This document shows positions 44,121 to 54,042 of a stretch of 64,000 bases of DNA, one piece after another. Location of the stretch: contig JANXYK010000029.1 in NCBI GenBank assembly GCA_025350055.1, positions 62,001 to 126,000 of the forward strand. Direction: 5' to 3'. The stretch is from Gammaproteobacteria bacterium (GTDB lineage Bacteria > Pseudomonadota > Gammaproteobacteria > Steroidobacterales > Steroidobacteraceae). The notes under the pieces were generated by a model. It worked only from the letters and a program-made list of their open reading frames with translations. It was not told the origin of the DNA and ran no database searches. The position numbers and the translations under genes are program-made. Each line of letters begins with the position of its first letter. Positions within the stretch are counted from its first letter, which is position 1.

Positions 44121-44996
44121 CTACTTTTTGGTTCCGGCCAGCGCCACCCAATCCCCGCGCGCTTCGTACCGGCCGATATCAAACCACGGCGCGTAGACGG
44201 CCGCTACCACCTCGGCCTGGTCGGCAAGAATACCGGCCAGCAGCAGTCTGCCGCCAGTGCGAACCAGGCCTGCGAGCTCCTCAGCCAAAGCGCACAGGGT
44301 CGTGGCGATGATGTTCGCCAGCAGCACATCGCAGCCAGCCGGCAATGCTCGCGCATCGGCACACAGCTGCAGTTGCGCTTCCACGCCATTCGCAGCCGCG
44401 TTCTGTGCAGTGGCCAGCAGCGCCTGCGGATCGATGTCGTAGGCCGCGACGCGACTGGCCTCCAGCTTCGCCGCCGCGAGCGCGAGTATTCCTGATCCAC
44501 AGCCATAGTCGATCACGGTGCTGCCAGGTTGCAGCTGGGCATCCAGCCATTGCAGGCACAGCGCGGTCGAAGGGTGCGTGCCGGTGCCGAAGGCGAGGCC
44601 CGGGTCCAGGCGCACGACGATCGCGCCCGCTTCGTTCACCTGCTCGTGCCAGGGGCAGACCCAGAGGCGCTCGCCAAAGCGCAGCGCGTGGAAATCCTTG
44701 AGCCACTCGCGCTCCCAGGCACGATCGGCGAGTGCCTCGAAGCGCAGCGCCGCGCCCGTCAGCGCCAGCCGCTGCTGCAAGCTCGAGCTGAGCACCGCGC
44801 GGTCGGCGTCCGCGGCGAACAGCGCCTGCACATGCGTGGCGCGCCACAGGCGCACTTCGCCCGGCAGCGGCTCCAGCACCGGCTCATCGCGCGCATCGCT
44901 CAAGGTCAGCGCCAATGCGCCAGCCGCGACGCAGGCCTCCTCGGCGCGCTGGGCATCCTTCGCATCCAGCTCGAAATCCAGCGTCAGGAAAGGCAT
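44121..44996 (-). CDS. prmA: Ribosomal protein L11 methyltransferase PrmA
   Basis: 291 residues. The SAM-binding motif is TVIDYGCGSGILALAAAKL, preceded by the substrate-binding segment PGLAFGTGTHPSTALCLQWLD; motif IV is LLANIIATTLCALAEEL. The N-terminal domain that binds L11 is present (LDFELDAKDAQRAEEACVA). It trimethylates L11. The order accC-prmA-DUF3426-dusB is typical. Confidence 0.96.
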   Translation of the reverse strand: MPFLTLDFELDAKDAQRAEEACVAAGALALTLSDARDEPVLEPLPGEVRLWRATHVQALFAADADRAVLSSSLQQRLALTGAALRFEALADRAWEREWLKDFHALRFGERLWVCPWHEQVNEAGAIVVRLDPGLAFGTGTHPSTALCLQWLDAQLQPGSTVIDYGCGSGILALAAAKLEASRVAAYDIDPQALLATAQNAAANGVEAQLQLCADARALPAGCDVLLANIIATTLCALAEELAGLVRTGGRLLLAGILADQAEVVAAVYAPWFDIGRYEARGDWVALAGTKK

Positions 44997-45054
44997 GGTG
45001 ATTGTTTGCGGGCGCTGCCCGGCCCATGGCCGGTGCTCATGCGCGCGCTGCGGC

Positions 45055-46404
45055 CTACTTCAGGCCCAGCCGGCGCTCGAGGTAGTGGATGTCGAGGCCG
45101 CCGGCCTGGAAGGCCGAATGCGCCAGGATTTCCTGATGCAGCGCTGTGTTGGTCTTGATGCCTTCGACCACCAGTTCGGCGAGCGCATTGCGCATGCGGG
45201 CAATGGCCGTATCGCGCGTGTCCCCATGCGTGATCAGCTTGCCGATCATCGAATCGTAGAACGGCGGCACGTTGTAACCCGAGTACACATGGCTGTCGAC
45301 GCGCACGCCTGGGCCGCCCGGCGGGTGCCACAGTTTGATTGGCCCTGGCGAGGGCATGAAGGTGCGTGGATCTTCCGCGTTGATGCGGCACTCGAGCGCG
45401 TGGCCGCGGATCTCGATGTCTTCCTGCCGGAACGGCAGCTTCTCGCCCGCGGCGATCTGCAGCTGTGCCTTCACCAGATCGATGCCCGTCACCAGCTCGG
45501 TGACCGGGTGCTCGACCTGGATGCGCGTGTTCATCTCGATGAAGTAGAACTCGCCGTCCTGGAACAGGAACTCGAGCGTGCCGGCACTGCGGTAGCCCAC
45601 GGCCTTGCAGGCCGCGATCACCTGCGCACTCATCGCGGCGCGCTGCGCGGCGCTGATGCCGGGCGCCGGTGCTTCTTCCATTACCTTCTGGTGGCGGCGC
45701 TGCATCGAGCAGTCGCGCTCGCCCAGGCACACCAAATTGCCGAAGTTGTCGCCCAGCACCTGGAACTCGATGTGCCGCGGCTTCTCGAGGAATTTCTCCA
45801 TGTAGACTTGGTCGTTTCCGAACGCCGCCGCCGCTTCCGAGCGCGTGACCGCGATCGAGCTGAGCAGCGCGCCTTCGGCGTGCACGACGCGCATGCCGCG
45901 CCCGCCGCCGCCGCCCGAGGCCTTGATGATCACCGGATACCCGATCTCGCGCGCGATGCGCAGGTTATCGGCCGGTGTGTCGTTCAGTGGTCCGCCTGAG
46001 CCTGGCACGCAGGGCACGCCGGCCCCTTTCATCAATTTGATCGCCGAGACCTTGTCGCCCATCAGGCGGATGGTTTCGGCCTTGGGGCCGATCCAGGTGA
46101 AGCCGCTCTTTTCCACGCGCTCGGCAAAGTCTGCGCTTTCCGAGAGAAAACCATAACCCGGATGGATTGCGACCGAATCGGTGACCTCTGCGGCGCTGAT
46201 GATCGCCGGCATGCTGAGGTAACTGTCGCGGCTTGCGGGCGGGCCGATGCACACCGATTCGTCGGCCAGCAGCACGTGCTTGAGGTTGGCATCGGCGGTC
46301 GAGTGCACCGCTACTGTCTTGATGCCCAGCTCGCGGCAGGCGCGCAGGATGCGCAGCGCGATTTCGCCACGATTGGCAATGACGATCTTGTCGAGTATGG
46401 CCAC
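45055..46404 (-). CDS. accC: Acetyl-CoA carboxylase biotin carboxylase subunit AccC
   Basis: 449 residues from a GTG start 4 bases after accB. Features: [38 protein letters not shown], the glycine-rich ATP loop [29 protein letters not shown], and the catalytic region [17 protein letters not shown]. It carboxylates biotin on AccB with ATP and bicarbonate, for fatty acid synthesis. Confidence 0.97.
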   Translation of the reverse strand: MAILDKIVIANRGEIALRILRACRELGIKTVAVHSTADANLKHVLLADESVCIGPPASRDSYLSMPAIISAAEVTDSVAIHPGYGFLSESADFAERVEKSGFTWIGPKAETIRLMGDKVSAIKLMKGAGVPCVPGSGGPLNDTPADNLRIAREIGYPVIIKASGGGGGRGMRVVHAEGALLSSIAVTRSEAAAAFGNDQVYMEKFLEKPRHIEFQVLGDNFGNLVCLGERDCSMQRRHQKVMEEAPAPGISAAQRAAMSAQVIAACKAVGYRSAGTLEFLFQDGEFYFIEMNTRIQVEHPVTELVTGIDLVKAQLQIAAGEKLPFRQEDIEIRGHALECRINAEDPRTFMPSPGPIKLWHPPGGPGVRVDSHVYSGYNVPPFYDSMIGKLITHGDTRDTAIARMRNALAELVVEGIKTNTALHQEILAHSAFQAGGLDIHYLERRLGLK

Positions 46405-46408
46405 CGCG

Positions 46409-46882
46409 CTATTCGATGATGAACAGCGGCTGGCCGAATTCCACCGGCTCGCCGTTCTTGACCAGGATCGCGCGCACCGAACCGCTCACCTCGGATTCGA
46501 TCTGGTTCATCATCTTCATGGCCTCGATGATGCACAGCACCTGGCCCGCTTCGACGCTGTCGCCGATCTCGATGAACTGCTTGGCCCCAGGCGAGGGCGA
46601 GGAGTAGTAAGTGCCGACCATGGGCGCGGTGACCAGGTGTTCGCCAGCGGCGGCGGCGGGCTGGGCCTTGCCGGCGGGTGCTGGCGCCGCGGCGGGCGCC
46701 GCGGCCTGCGGAGCCATTGCGGGCACCGCTTGATAGTTGGGAGCCATCATCTGTACGGTATGCATGCCCGTCGGTGACTGGCGGGCGATACGCACAGACT
46801 CTTCACCCTCTTTGATCTCGATCTCGGCGACACCGGATTCCTCGAGCAGTTCGATCAGCTTCTTGATCTTTCTGATGTCCAT
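46409..46882 (-). CDS. accB: Biotin carboxyl carrier protein AccB
   Basis: 157 residues. The biotinylation site is EAMKMMNQ (K123), within the C-terminal biotinyl domain that starts at [25 protein letters not shown]; an Ala/Pro linker precedes it, and the N-terminal helix is [15 protein letters not shown]. It carries the carboxybiotin for acetyl-CoA carboxylase. A 148-base gap separates it from the TlpA-like gene upstream; aroQ, often placed there in relatives, is absent. Confidence 0.97.
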   Translation of the reverse strand: MDIRKIKKLIELLEESGVAEIEIKEGEESVRIARQSPTGMHTVQMMAPNYQAVPAMAPQAAAPAAAPAPAGKAQPAAAAGEHLVTAPMVGTYYSSPSPGAKQFIEIGDSVEAGQVLCIIEAMKMMNQIESEVSGSVRAILVKNGEPVEFGQPLFIIE

Positions 46883-47030
46883 GTTTTAGGTCTTATTGTC
46901 CGAAAGTGCGGCGAATGTAGCCCAATCTGGGCAAGATTCCCATCAATATGCGCCGAAATTGCAGCGATCTGGCTCAAACGCCGCGTTCGTGACGCGATCG
47001 GGTTATTATTTCAATGGAGCAACAATCTGC

Positions 47031-47759
47031 TCAGGATCGGGCTGATTGTTTCGCCCGCTTCAAGGAAGAGGCCTTCAGGGCCTCGGCAATCAGCGCCCGT
47101 GCCGCCGGTAGCGTGGTGGCGCCTTTGCGCAGGGCACGCAACTGACCCAGGATCACCTCGGCCTCATCGCGATGCAGCTCTCCCACCTTCACCGCAACGA
47201 TGTGGTTGTGCTCGTCGGCAAACACCGAGAAGGGCAGCGCCATCTGCACGCCGAAACTCTGCGCGGCCTCCAGGCCCTCGTCCTCGCCGACCAGCGAGGT
47301 GTAGTTCACGCGCGTCTTCTTGAGGAAATCGTTCACGGCATCGCGAAAATCCACCGCGACGCCGATGATCTCCAGCCGGTCGGTGTGGCCGTAGCGCGCC
47401 TGCAGCGCGTTCAGCAACGGGATTTCGCGCCGGCAGGGTTCGCACCAGCTGGCCCAGAAATTGTAGATGCGCGGACGGCCGCCGTTCTGTCGCAGCGCGT
47501 GCGGCTGGCCTTCCATGTCGGGCAGGCGCAGGTCGGGCACCTCCTCGGGAATGGCATGGTCGTCGGGCTTGGCGGTTGGCGATGATGCTGGCGCTGCTTC
47601 TGGTGCTGCGGCCGGCGCCGTCGCCGCCTGCGATGGAATCGTCACGGCCACTATCCGCAGCGGCTGCGAGTCATGTGCCCAGTGCTGATAGCCCCAGAAG
47701 CCCGCGGCGCCGCCCACCAGCACGACGGCCGCGTACAGCCACAGAAGAGGCGTTTTCAA
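47031..47759 (-). CDS. TlpA-like membrane-anchored thioredoxin
   Basis: 242 residues. An N-terminal membrane anchor (LLWLYAAVVLVGGAAGFWGY) is followed by an Ala/Pro-rich linker and a periplasmic thioredoxin domain with the WCEPC redox motif in IYNFWASWCEPCRREIPLL and a cis-Pro at ALPFSVFADE. Start is TTG; no ATG or GTG is better placed. Such proteins reduce periplasmic cysteines for cytochrome or other maturation. It lies 34 bases after dsbD, which supplies electrons to proteins of this kind. Confidence 0.9.
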   Translation of the reverse strand: MKTPLLWLYAAVVLVGGAAGFWGYQHWAHDSQPLRIVAVTIPSQAATAPAAAPEAAPASSPTAKPDDHAIPEEVPDLRLPDMEGQPHALRQNGGRPRIYNFWASWCEPCRREIPLLNALQARYGHTDRLEIIGVAVDFRDAVNDFLKKTRVNYTSLVGEDEGLEAAQSFGVQMALPFSVFADEHNHIVAVKVGELHRDEAEVILGQLRALRKGATTLPAARALIAEALKASSLKRAKQSARS

Positions 47760-47793
47760 ATGAGCGTGCTCACGGTGTAGTTCAATTTCTCGT

Positions 47794-49686
47794 TCAGGAG
47801 CGCGGCAGTGCGGCCGTCAGCGCGGCCTGGTTCAGCCGCGTGAGCACTTCCACGAACGGGGCTGCTTTCATGTAACCCACGACGCGCAGCGCCGACTGCT
47901 CGCGCCCGTCCCTGGAATAGAAGGCAATGGTGGGCGGCCCGTAGATGCCAAAGCGCTGCAGCAGCGCCTGGTCGTCGGCACTGTTGGCGGTCACATCGAC
48001 GCGCAGCAGCGTCAATTGTGCAAGCGCCTGCGCGACTTGCGGGTCAGAGAAAGTGTAGTGCTCCATCTCTTTGCAGGACACGCACCAGTCGGCGTAGAAA
48101 TCGAGCAGCACCTGCTGGCCGCGGGCTGCGGCGCCGCGCACCTCGCGATCGAGATCGGCCAGCGTCGCCACCGTGCGGAACGGGAGCTGGCGCGCATTGT
48201 TGCTCCCAGCCAGCGTGAATGGATGCAGCGGGTCGGTGGCGCCGCGCCACGCGCCCGTGCACAGCACCAGTGCCAGCAACGTCGCCGCCGCGGCGCCGAG
48301 GCGCGGAATCAGCGGCGTACGCAGCCGCGCGCGCCACAACAGCATGGCCAGCGACAGCAGCGACACGGCGTAGAGCAGCAAGGACCAGCGATCGCCCACC
48401 AGGCGCGCGAGCATCCACGCGGCCACGCCCAGCATCATCGCGCCGAACAAGCCTTTGACGGTATCCATCCACGGACCGGCCTTCGGCAGCAGCTTGCCTG
48501 CGGAGGCGCCGACCACCAGCAGTGGTGCGCCCATCCCCAGGCTCATTGCAAACAAGGCGCTCGCGCCGCGCGCCACATTGCCGCTCTGGCCGATCACCGC
48601 GAGTGTCGCGACCAATGCCGGTGCCACGCAGGTGCTGCAGATCAGTGCCGAGAGCGCGCCCATCACTGCCACGCCGCCGTAGGTGCCAGCGCGTTGCCGG
48701 TTGCTGGTGGCGGCGATGCGTGTCTGCAGTGATGCCGGCATCTGCAGCGAATACACGCCGAACATCGACAGCGCCATTGCAATGAATATCGCTGCGAACA
48801 GCAGGATGATCCAGGTCTTCTGGAACAGCGCCTGCACCTGCAGGCCGAGCGCTGCGGTCACCGCACCGGCCACGGTGTAGGAAGTGGCCATACCGAGTAC
48901 GTAGGCCAGCGAGAGCGCAAAGCTGCGTGTAGTGGTGATCTTGCTGCCTTGCCCGGCAATCAGGCCCGAGAGAATGGGCACCATCGGCAACAGGCACGGC
49001 GTAAAGGCCAACAGCAGACCGATGCCAAAGAATGAAGCAAGCACATAGGGCATCGCACCCGTGCGTATCAGGTTCGCCAGGCGATCCTGCTCCGAACTCA
49101 CGCCGGAATCGGCGCCCGTACCAGTGCCGCCCGTGCTGCTGCCGCCAGCGCCCTGTGCCGCGCCCATCGCGCCGGCCTTGGGCATCTCGAGCGTGAAACT
49201 CTTGGTGATCGGCGGGTAACACAGGCCCGCTTCCGCGCAGCCCTGGTAAGTGACGTTGAGCACGAGCGCATCGCTGGAGCCCGCGGCGCGCGCGACCGCC
49301 AGGTGCGCGATGAGGCCCGCGTGGTAGACGACCTGATCGCCGAAATATTCGTCGTGCTTGGTGTCCCCTGGTGGCAGGTCGGCCGTGCCCAGCGTCGCCT
49401 GCGGCGTGGCGGTCGAGAATTTCAGCCGCGAGCGATACAGATAGTAACCAGGCGCGATCGCCCAGCTCCGGCGCACGCGGTCGGGAGAATCGGGGGTGAC
49501 CGCAAGCTTGAAAGCCTGGTCCGGCGGCAGGAAATCCTCGGCATTGCTTGCCTGCGGTACGAGGCGGTTGGTGGCGGAGGTCTCAGCGGCCTGGCTCGAG
49601 CCCACAGCGGCCCATGAAAGCAGCAGCGCGCAGGCCAACCGCGCGACCAGACCTTTCCAAACTGCCAGATTATGTCCGCGCTGCAT
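47794..49686 (-). CDS. dsbD: Thiol:disulfide interchange protein DsbD
   Basis: 630 residues. The signal peptide is followed by the alpha domain (residues about 45-165) with the redox pair in VTYQGCAEAGLCYPP, then a central eight-helix domain with FTPCLLPMVPILSG and CSTCVAPALVA, and the C-terminal thioredoxin-like gamma domain with YADWCVSCKEME. It moves electrons from cytosolic thioredoxin to periplasmic partners. It is paired with the TlpA-like gene downstream. Confidence 0.95.
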   Translation of the reverse strand: MQRGHNLAVWKGLVARLACALLLSWAAVGSSQAAETSATNRLVPQASNAEDFLPPDQAFKLAVTPDSPDRVRRSWAIAPGYYLYRSRLKFSTATPQATLGTADLPPGDTKHDEYFGDQVVYHAGLIAHLAVARAAGSSDALVLNVTYQGCAEAGLCYPPITKSFTLEMPKAGAMGAAQGAGGSSTGGTGTGADSGVSSEQDRLANLIRTGAMPYVLASFFGIGLLLAFTPCLLPMVPILSGLIAGQGSKITTTRSFALSLAYVLGMATSYTVAGAVTAALGLQVQALFQKTWIILLFAAIFIAMALSMFGVYSLQMPASLQTRIAATSNRQRAGTYGGVAVMGALSALICSTCVAPALVATLAVIGQSGNVARGASALFAMSLGMGAPLLVVGASAGKLLPKAGPWMDTVKGLFGAMMLGVAAWMLARLVGDRWSLLLYAVSLLSLAMLLWRARLRTPLIPRLGAAAATLLALVLCTGAWRGATDPLHPFTLAGSNNARQLPFRTVATLADLDREVRGAAARGQQVLLDFYADWCVSCKEMEHYTFSDPQVAQALAQLTLLRVDVTANSADDQALLQRFGIYGPPTIAFYSRDGREQSALRVVGYMKAAPFVEVLTRLNQAALTAALPRS

Positions 49687-49791
49687 TTATAACCTGTTGA
49701 TAGTCAACGAGTTGCACCAAGAACGGCCGCGCTCACAACCCCACAGCATAGACCGCGGAAGCTTAAACGTCATGTGTTGCCCTTCGCGCTC

Positions 49792-49819
49792 TTGAAAACT
49801 GGGATTTCGCCGCTATGAT
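49792..49819 (+). promoter_or_regulatory. groESL promoter, TTGAAA-N16-TATGAT
   Basis: TTGAAA (49792-49797) and TATGAT (49814-49819) with a 16-base spacer lie about 110 bases before groES. The left element also reads CTTGAAA, and the region near the -10 reads CCGCTAT, so a sigma-32 promoter with a somewhat short spacer could overlap. The CIRCE element starts at the last base of the -10. Confidence 0.7.
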
Positions 49820-49845
49820 TAGCAGCCAACCGGGGAGAGTGCTAA
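49819..49845. promoter_or_regulatory. CIRCE operator (HrcA binding)
   Basis: TTAGCAGCC-N9-GAGTGCTAA (49819-49827, 49837-49845) matches the CIRCE consensus TTAGCACTC-N9-GAGTGCTAA, with two mismatches in the left arm and a perfect right arm and spacer. It overlaps the transcription start region of groESL, so HrcA repression of chaperonin genes is expected. hrcA is not in this window. Confidence 0.88.
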
Positions 49846-49928
49846 CACACCCTGATTGACATGATTTACAAGAGTACCGGCCTGCCGGTTCGTTTCATCA
49901 ACATTGTTCATTCTGAAGGAGTTTATCC

Positions 49929-51885
<1,957 letters not shown>

Positions 51886-51942
51886 GCTCGCCCGAGCTGA
51901 TCCAAACGGCGGCGCTTCGCGGCGCTGCCAGTCGATCGATCA

Positions 51943-51973
51943 GGCCCCGGAAGGAAACTTCCGGGGCCTTTTT
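51943..51973 (+). terminator. Intrinsic terminator after groEL
   Basis: Stem GGCCCCGGAAG / CTTCCGGGGCC with a GAAA loop (51943-51968), followed by five T. An 11-base-pair stem with no mismatches makes this a strong Rho-independent terminator for the groESL operon. Confidence 0.95.
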
Positions 51974-52085
51974 CTTGTGCCACGGTTGCACACGCGCAGG
52001 CGATCTAGGTAGTCGCACGAGTTACATCGCGCCGGCGACAGGCATAGCGTGAACCCTGTGGCAGCAGTGACGGAGGGTGTCCCCG

Positions 52086-53117
52086 ATGTCGCAAACCCAA
52101 CATGTCTGGGCGCTGATCCTCGCCGCCGGCGAGGGCAGCCGCTTACGCGACCTGACCAGCGATGGCCGCGGCGATGCAGTGCCCAAACAATACTGCACGC
52201 TGCTGGGTGGTCCGACGCTGCTCGAGAACACCATGCGTCGCGCAGACAGCTTTGCGCTGCCAGGCAACATCAGCGTGATCGTCGCCGAGCAGCATCGCGA
52301 GCTGTGGCAGCGCGACCTGCAGGCCGTGCCCGCCGCCAACATCGTGGTGCAGCCACGCAATCGTGGCAGCGGCAATGGTGTGCTGCTGCAGCTGTTGCAG
52401 GTTGCACACCGCGATCCGCATGCGCTGGTGGTGCTGTTGCCTTCGGATCAATTCGTTGCCGAGGAGCCGGTGCTGGCGCGAGCGATCCAGTCGGCGCTGG
52501 CGCAGGTGCGCGCGAGCCCTGAGCAGATCGTGCTGCTCGGCATGCGCCCGGCGTACGCGGACGCGCAGTTGGGTTACATCATGCCGGCGGGCGCGCCCGC
52601 CACAGACGCGCCGCAGACGGCTGGCGCTGGCGCGGTGCCAGTCGCGGAATTCATCGAGAAGCCGGTGCTGCCGCTGGCGCGGCAACTGATCGCGCGCGGC
52701 GCCTTGTGGAATGCCTTCATCCTTGCGGCCAGCGCCACGGCGTTGCTGCGCATGTACGCGCAGCAGCTGCCGGGGATCACCGGCGCGATGCGTGAGGCGC
52801 TGGCCGATAAGCAGGATCCGGCGCGCGAGCTGGCGGCGTTGTACGAGCGCCTGCCCACGGTGGATTTCTCGCGCGACCTGCTGTGCGAGGGCGCGGCGTT
52901 GCCGTTGCGGGTATTGCCGGTGCCGCTGTGCGGGTGGAGTGATCTGGGCACACCGGAATGCGTGGCACGCGTGCTGGCGCACATGCCGGACAGGCCGGAC
53001 CTGCGGCAGGCGCCGCGCCGGCGTCGCGAGCCCGATGTGCCCGTGAACCTGGCCAGCAATTTCTATCGGGCGGTGCAGTCACCGTGGCCAGTCGTGACCA
53101 CCGCCATTCATCAGTGA
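52086..53117 (+). CDS. Sugar-1-phosphate nucleotidyltransferase, mannose-1-phosphate guanylyltransferase-like
   Basis: 343 residues from ATG 52086 with GGAGG 9 bases upstream; a GTG at 52077 is possible. The NTP-binding signature is WALILAAGEGSRLRDLT, with PKQYCTLLGG a little later, as in ManC/GMPP-type enzymes. Further in: VVLLPSDQFV, the AEFIEKPVLPLA segment, NAFILAAS and CGWSDLGTPE, which match GMPP. The second (isomerase) domain of bifunctional ManC is absent. It probably makes GDP-mannose or a similar activated sugar. It lies upstream of hsp20, 15 bases apart; the pairing looks coincidental. Confidence 0.8.
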   Translation: MSQTQHVWALILAAGEGSRLRDLTSDGRGDAVPKQYCTLLGGPTLLENTMRRADSFALPGNISVIVAEQHRELWQRDLQAVPAANIVVQPRNRGSGNGVLLQLLQVAHRDPHALVVLLPSDQFVAEEPVLARAIQSALAQVRASPEQIVLLGMRPAYADAQLGYIMPAGAPATDAPQTAGAGAVPVAEFIEKPVLPLARQLIARGALWNAFILAASATALLRMYAQQLPGITGAMREALADKQDPARELAALYERLPTVDFSRDLLCEGAALPLRVLPVPLCGWSDLGTPECVARVLAHMPDRPDLRQAPRRRREPDVPVNLASNFYRAVQSPWPVVTTAIHQ

Positions 53118-53132
53118 GAGGAGAAAGCAGTC

Positions 53133-53579
53133 ATGAAACTCACGAGGTGGGAACCCCTGAAGGAAGCCGATGAGTTCTTCCGTCTGGTCGGCAGCGCATT
53201 GCCGGGTCGCTGGCTGTCAGCGGAGCGCAGCAGCAACGAATTGTCGGCGTGGACGCCGGCCGCAGACATCACCGAGACCGACAAGGAATATCTGGTCAAG
53301 GCGGAAGTGCCTGGCGTAAAACCCGGTGACATCCGCGTCACGCTCGACAACGGCGTGCTGGCGATCGAGGGCGAGCGGCACTTCGAGAGCGAGGATACCA
53401 GCGAGAAGCGTCATCGCCTCGAGCGCCACTACGGCAGTTTTGTCCGGCGCTTTACGCTGCCCGAGGATGCCAATGCCGGGGCAATCAGCGCTGAAGGCAA
53501 GGACGGCGTGTTGAAAGTGCACGTGCCCAAGCTGGTGAGCGCAGCGCCGGCGGCGCCGCGCCAGATCAAGGTCGATTGA
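53133..53579 (+). CDS. Hsp20/alpha-crystallin small heat-shock protein
   Basis: 148 residues. The alpha-crystallin domain spans about residues 40-140: PAADITETDKEYLVKAEVPGVKPGDIRVTLDNGVLAIEGERHFE, SFVRRFTLPEDANAGAISAEGKDGVLKVHVPK. The start has GAGGAG upstream. It is an ATP-independent chaperone that holds unfolding proteins. A terminator follows 9 bases after the stop. Confidence 0.95.
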   Translation: MKLTRWEPLKEADEFFRLVGSALPGRWLSAERSSNELSAWTPAADITETDKEYLVKAEVPGVKPGDIRVTLDNGVLAIEGERHFESEDTSEKRHRLERHYGSFVRRFTLPEDANAGAISAEGKDGVLKVHVPKLVSAAPAAPRQIKVD

Positions 53580-53588
53580 TCGCTGGCA

Positions 53589-53625
53589 CGGGCGGCAGCG
53601 CGCAGACCGCTGCCGCCCGGTTTTT
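53589..53625 (+). terminator. Intrinsic terminator after hsp20
   Basis: Stem CGGGCGGCAGCG / CGCTGCCGCCCG (53589-53600 and 53608-53619), a 7-base loop, then five T (53621-53625). A perfect 12-base-pair stem ends the hsp20 transcript. Confidence 0.92.
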
Positions 53626-53750
53626 GCGTTGCCCGGCATTTGCGCCGGCGGGTGCGCCGGGGTATTTTGAAGCGGCGGCGCGCCGTCGGCGAACAGCTTT
53701 CGGAACGCACACGGCCTGACAAAACCTATAACAACGAAAGGGAGCTTCCC

Positions 53751-54035
53751 ATGCAAGGCGTACTGGTCAATTGGATCATCAGTCTGGTCACGGGCGCGGT
53801 GGGCGGCAACGTTGCCGGCGCCATCTTCAAGAAACTGTCGCTGGGTACGCTCGGCAACACGATCGCGGGTCTGATCGGCGGTGGCGTGGGTGGGCAACTG
53901 CTGGGCACGATCCTGGGCGCCAGTGCGCCCACCGGCATCGGCGGCAATATTGCCGGCTCGGGTGTGGGCGGCCTGGTGGTGATGGCCGTCGTCGGTGTGA
54001 TCAAGAACGCGATGGCGGGTTCCGGTAAGCCATAG
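53751..54035 (+). CDS. Small glycine-rich membrane protein
   Basis: 94 residues from ATG 53751, with AAAGGGAG just upstream. It is strongly hydrophobic and rich in Gly, Val and Ile: LVNWIISLVTGAVGGNVAGAIF, LGNTIAGLIGGGVGGQLLGTILGA, GIGGNIAGSGVGGLVVMAVVGVIKNAM. At least two membrane-associated segments with GxxxG-type spacings can be seen. I do not recognise the family; it is unlikely to be an enzyme. It has its own ribosome site after the hsp20 terminator and ends 7 bases before the oligopeptidase gene. Confidence 0.7.
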   Translation: MQGVLVNWIISLVTGAVGGNVAGAIFKKLSLGTLGNTIAGLIGGGVGGQLLGTILGASAPTGIGGNIAGSGVGGLVVMAVVGVIKNAMAGSGKP

Positions 54036-54042
54036 CGCGCCG

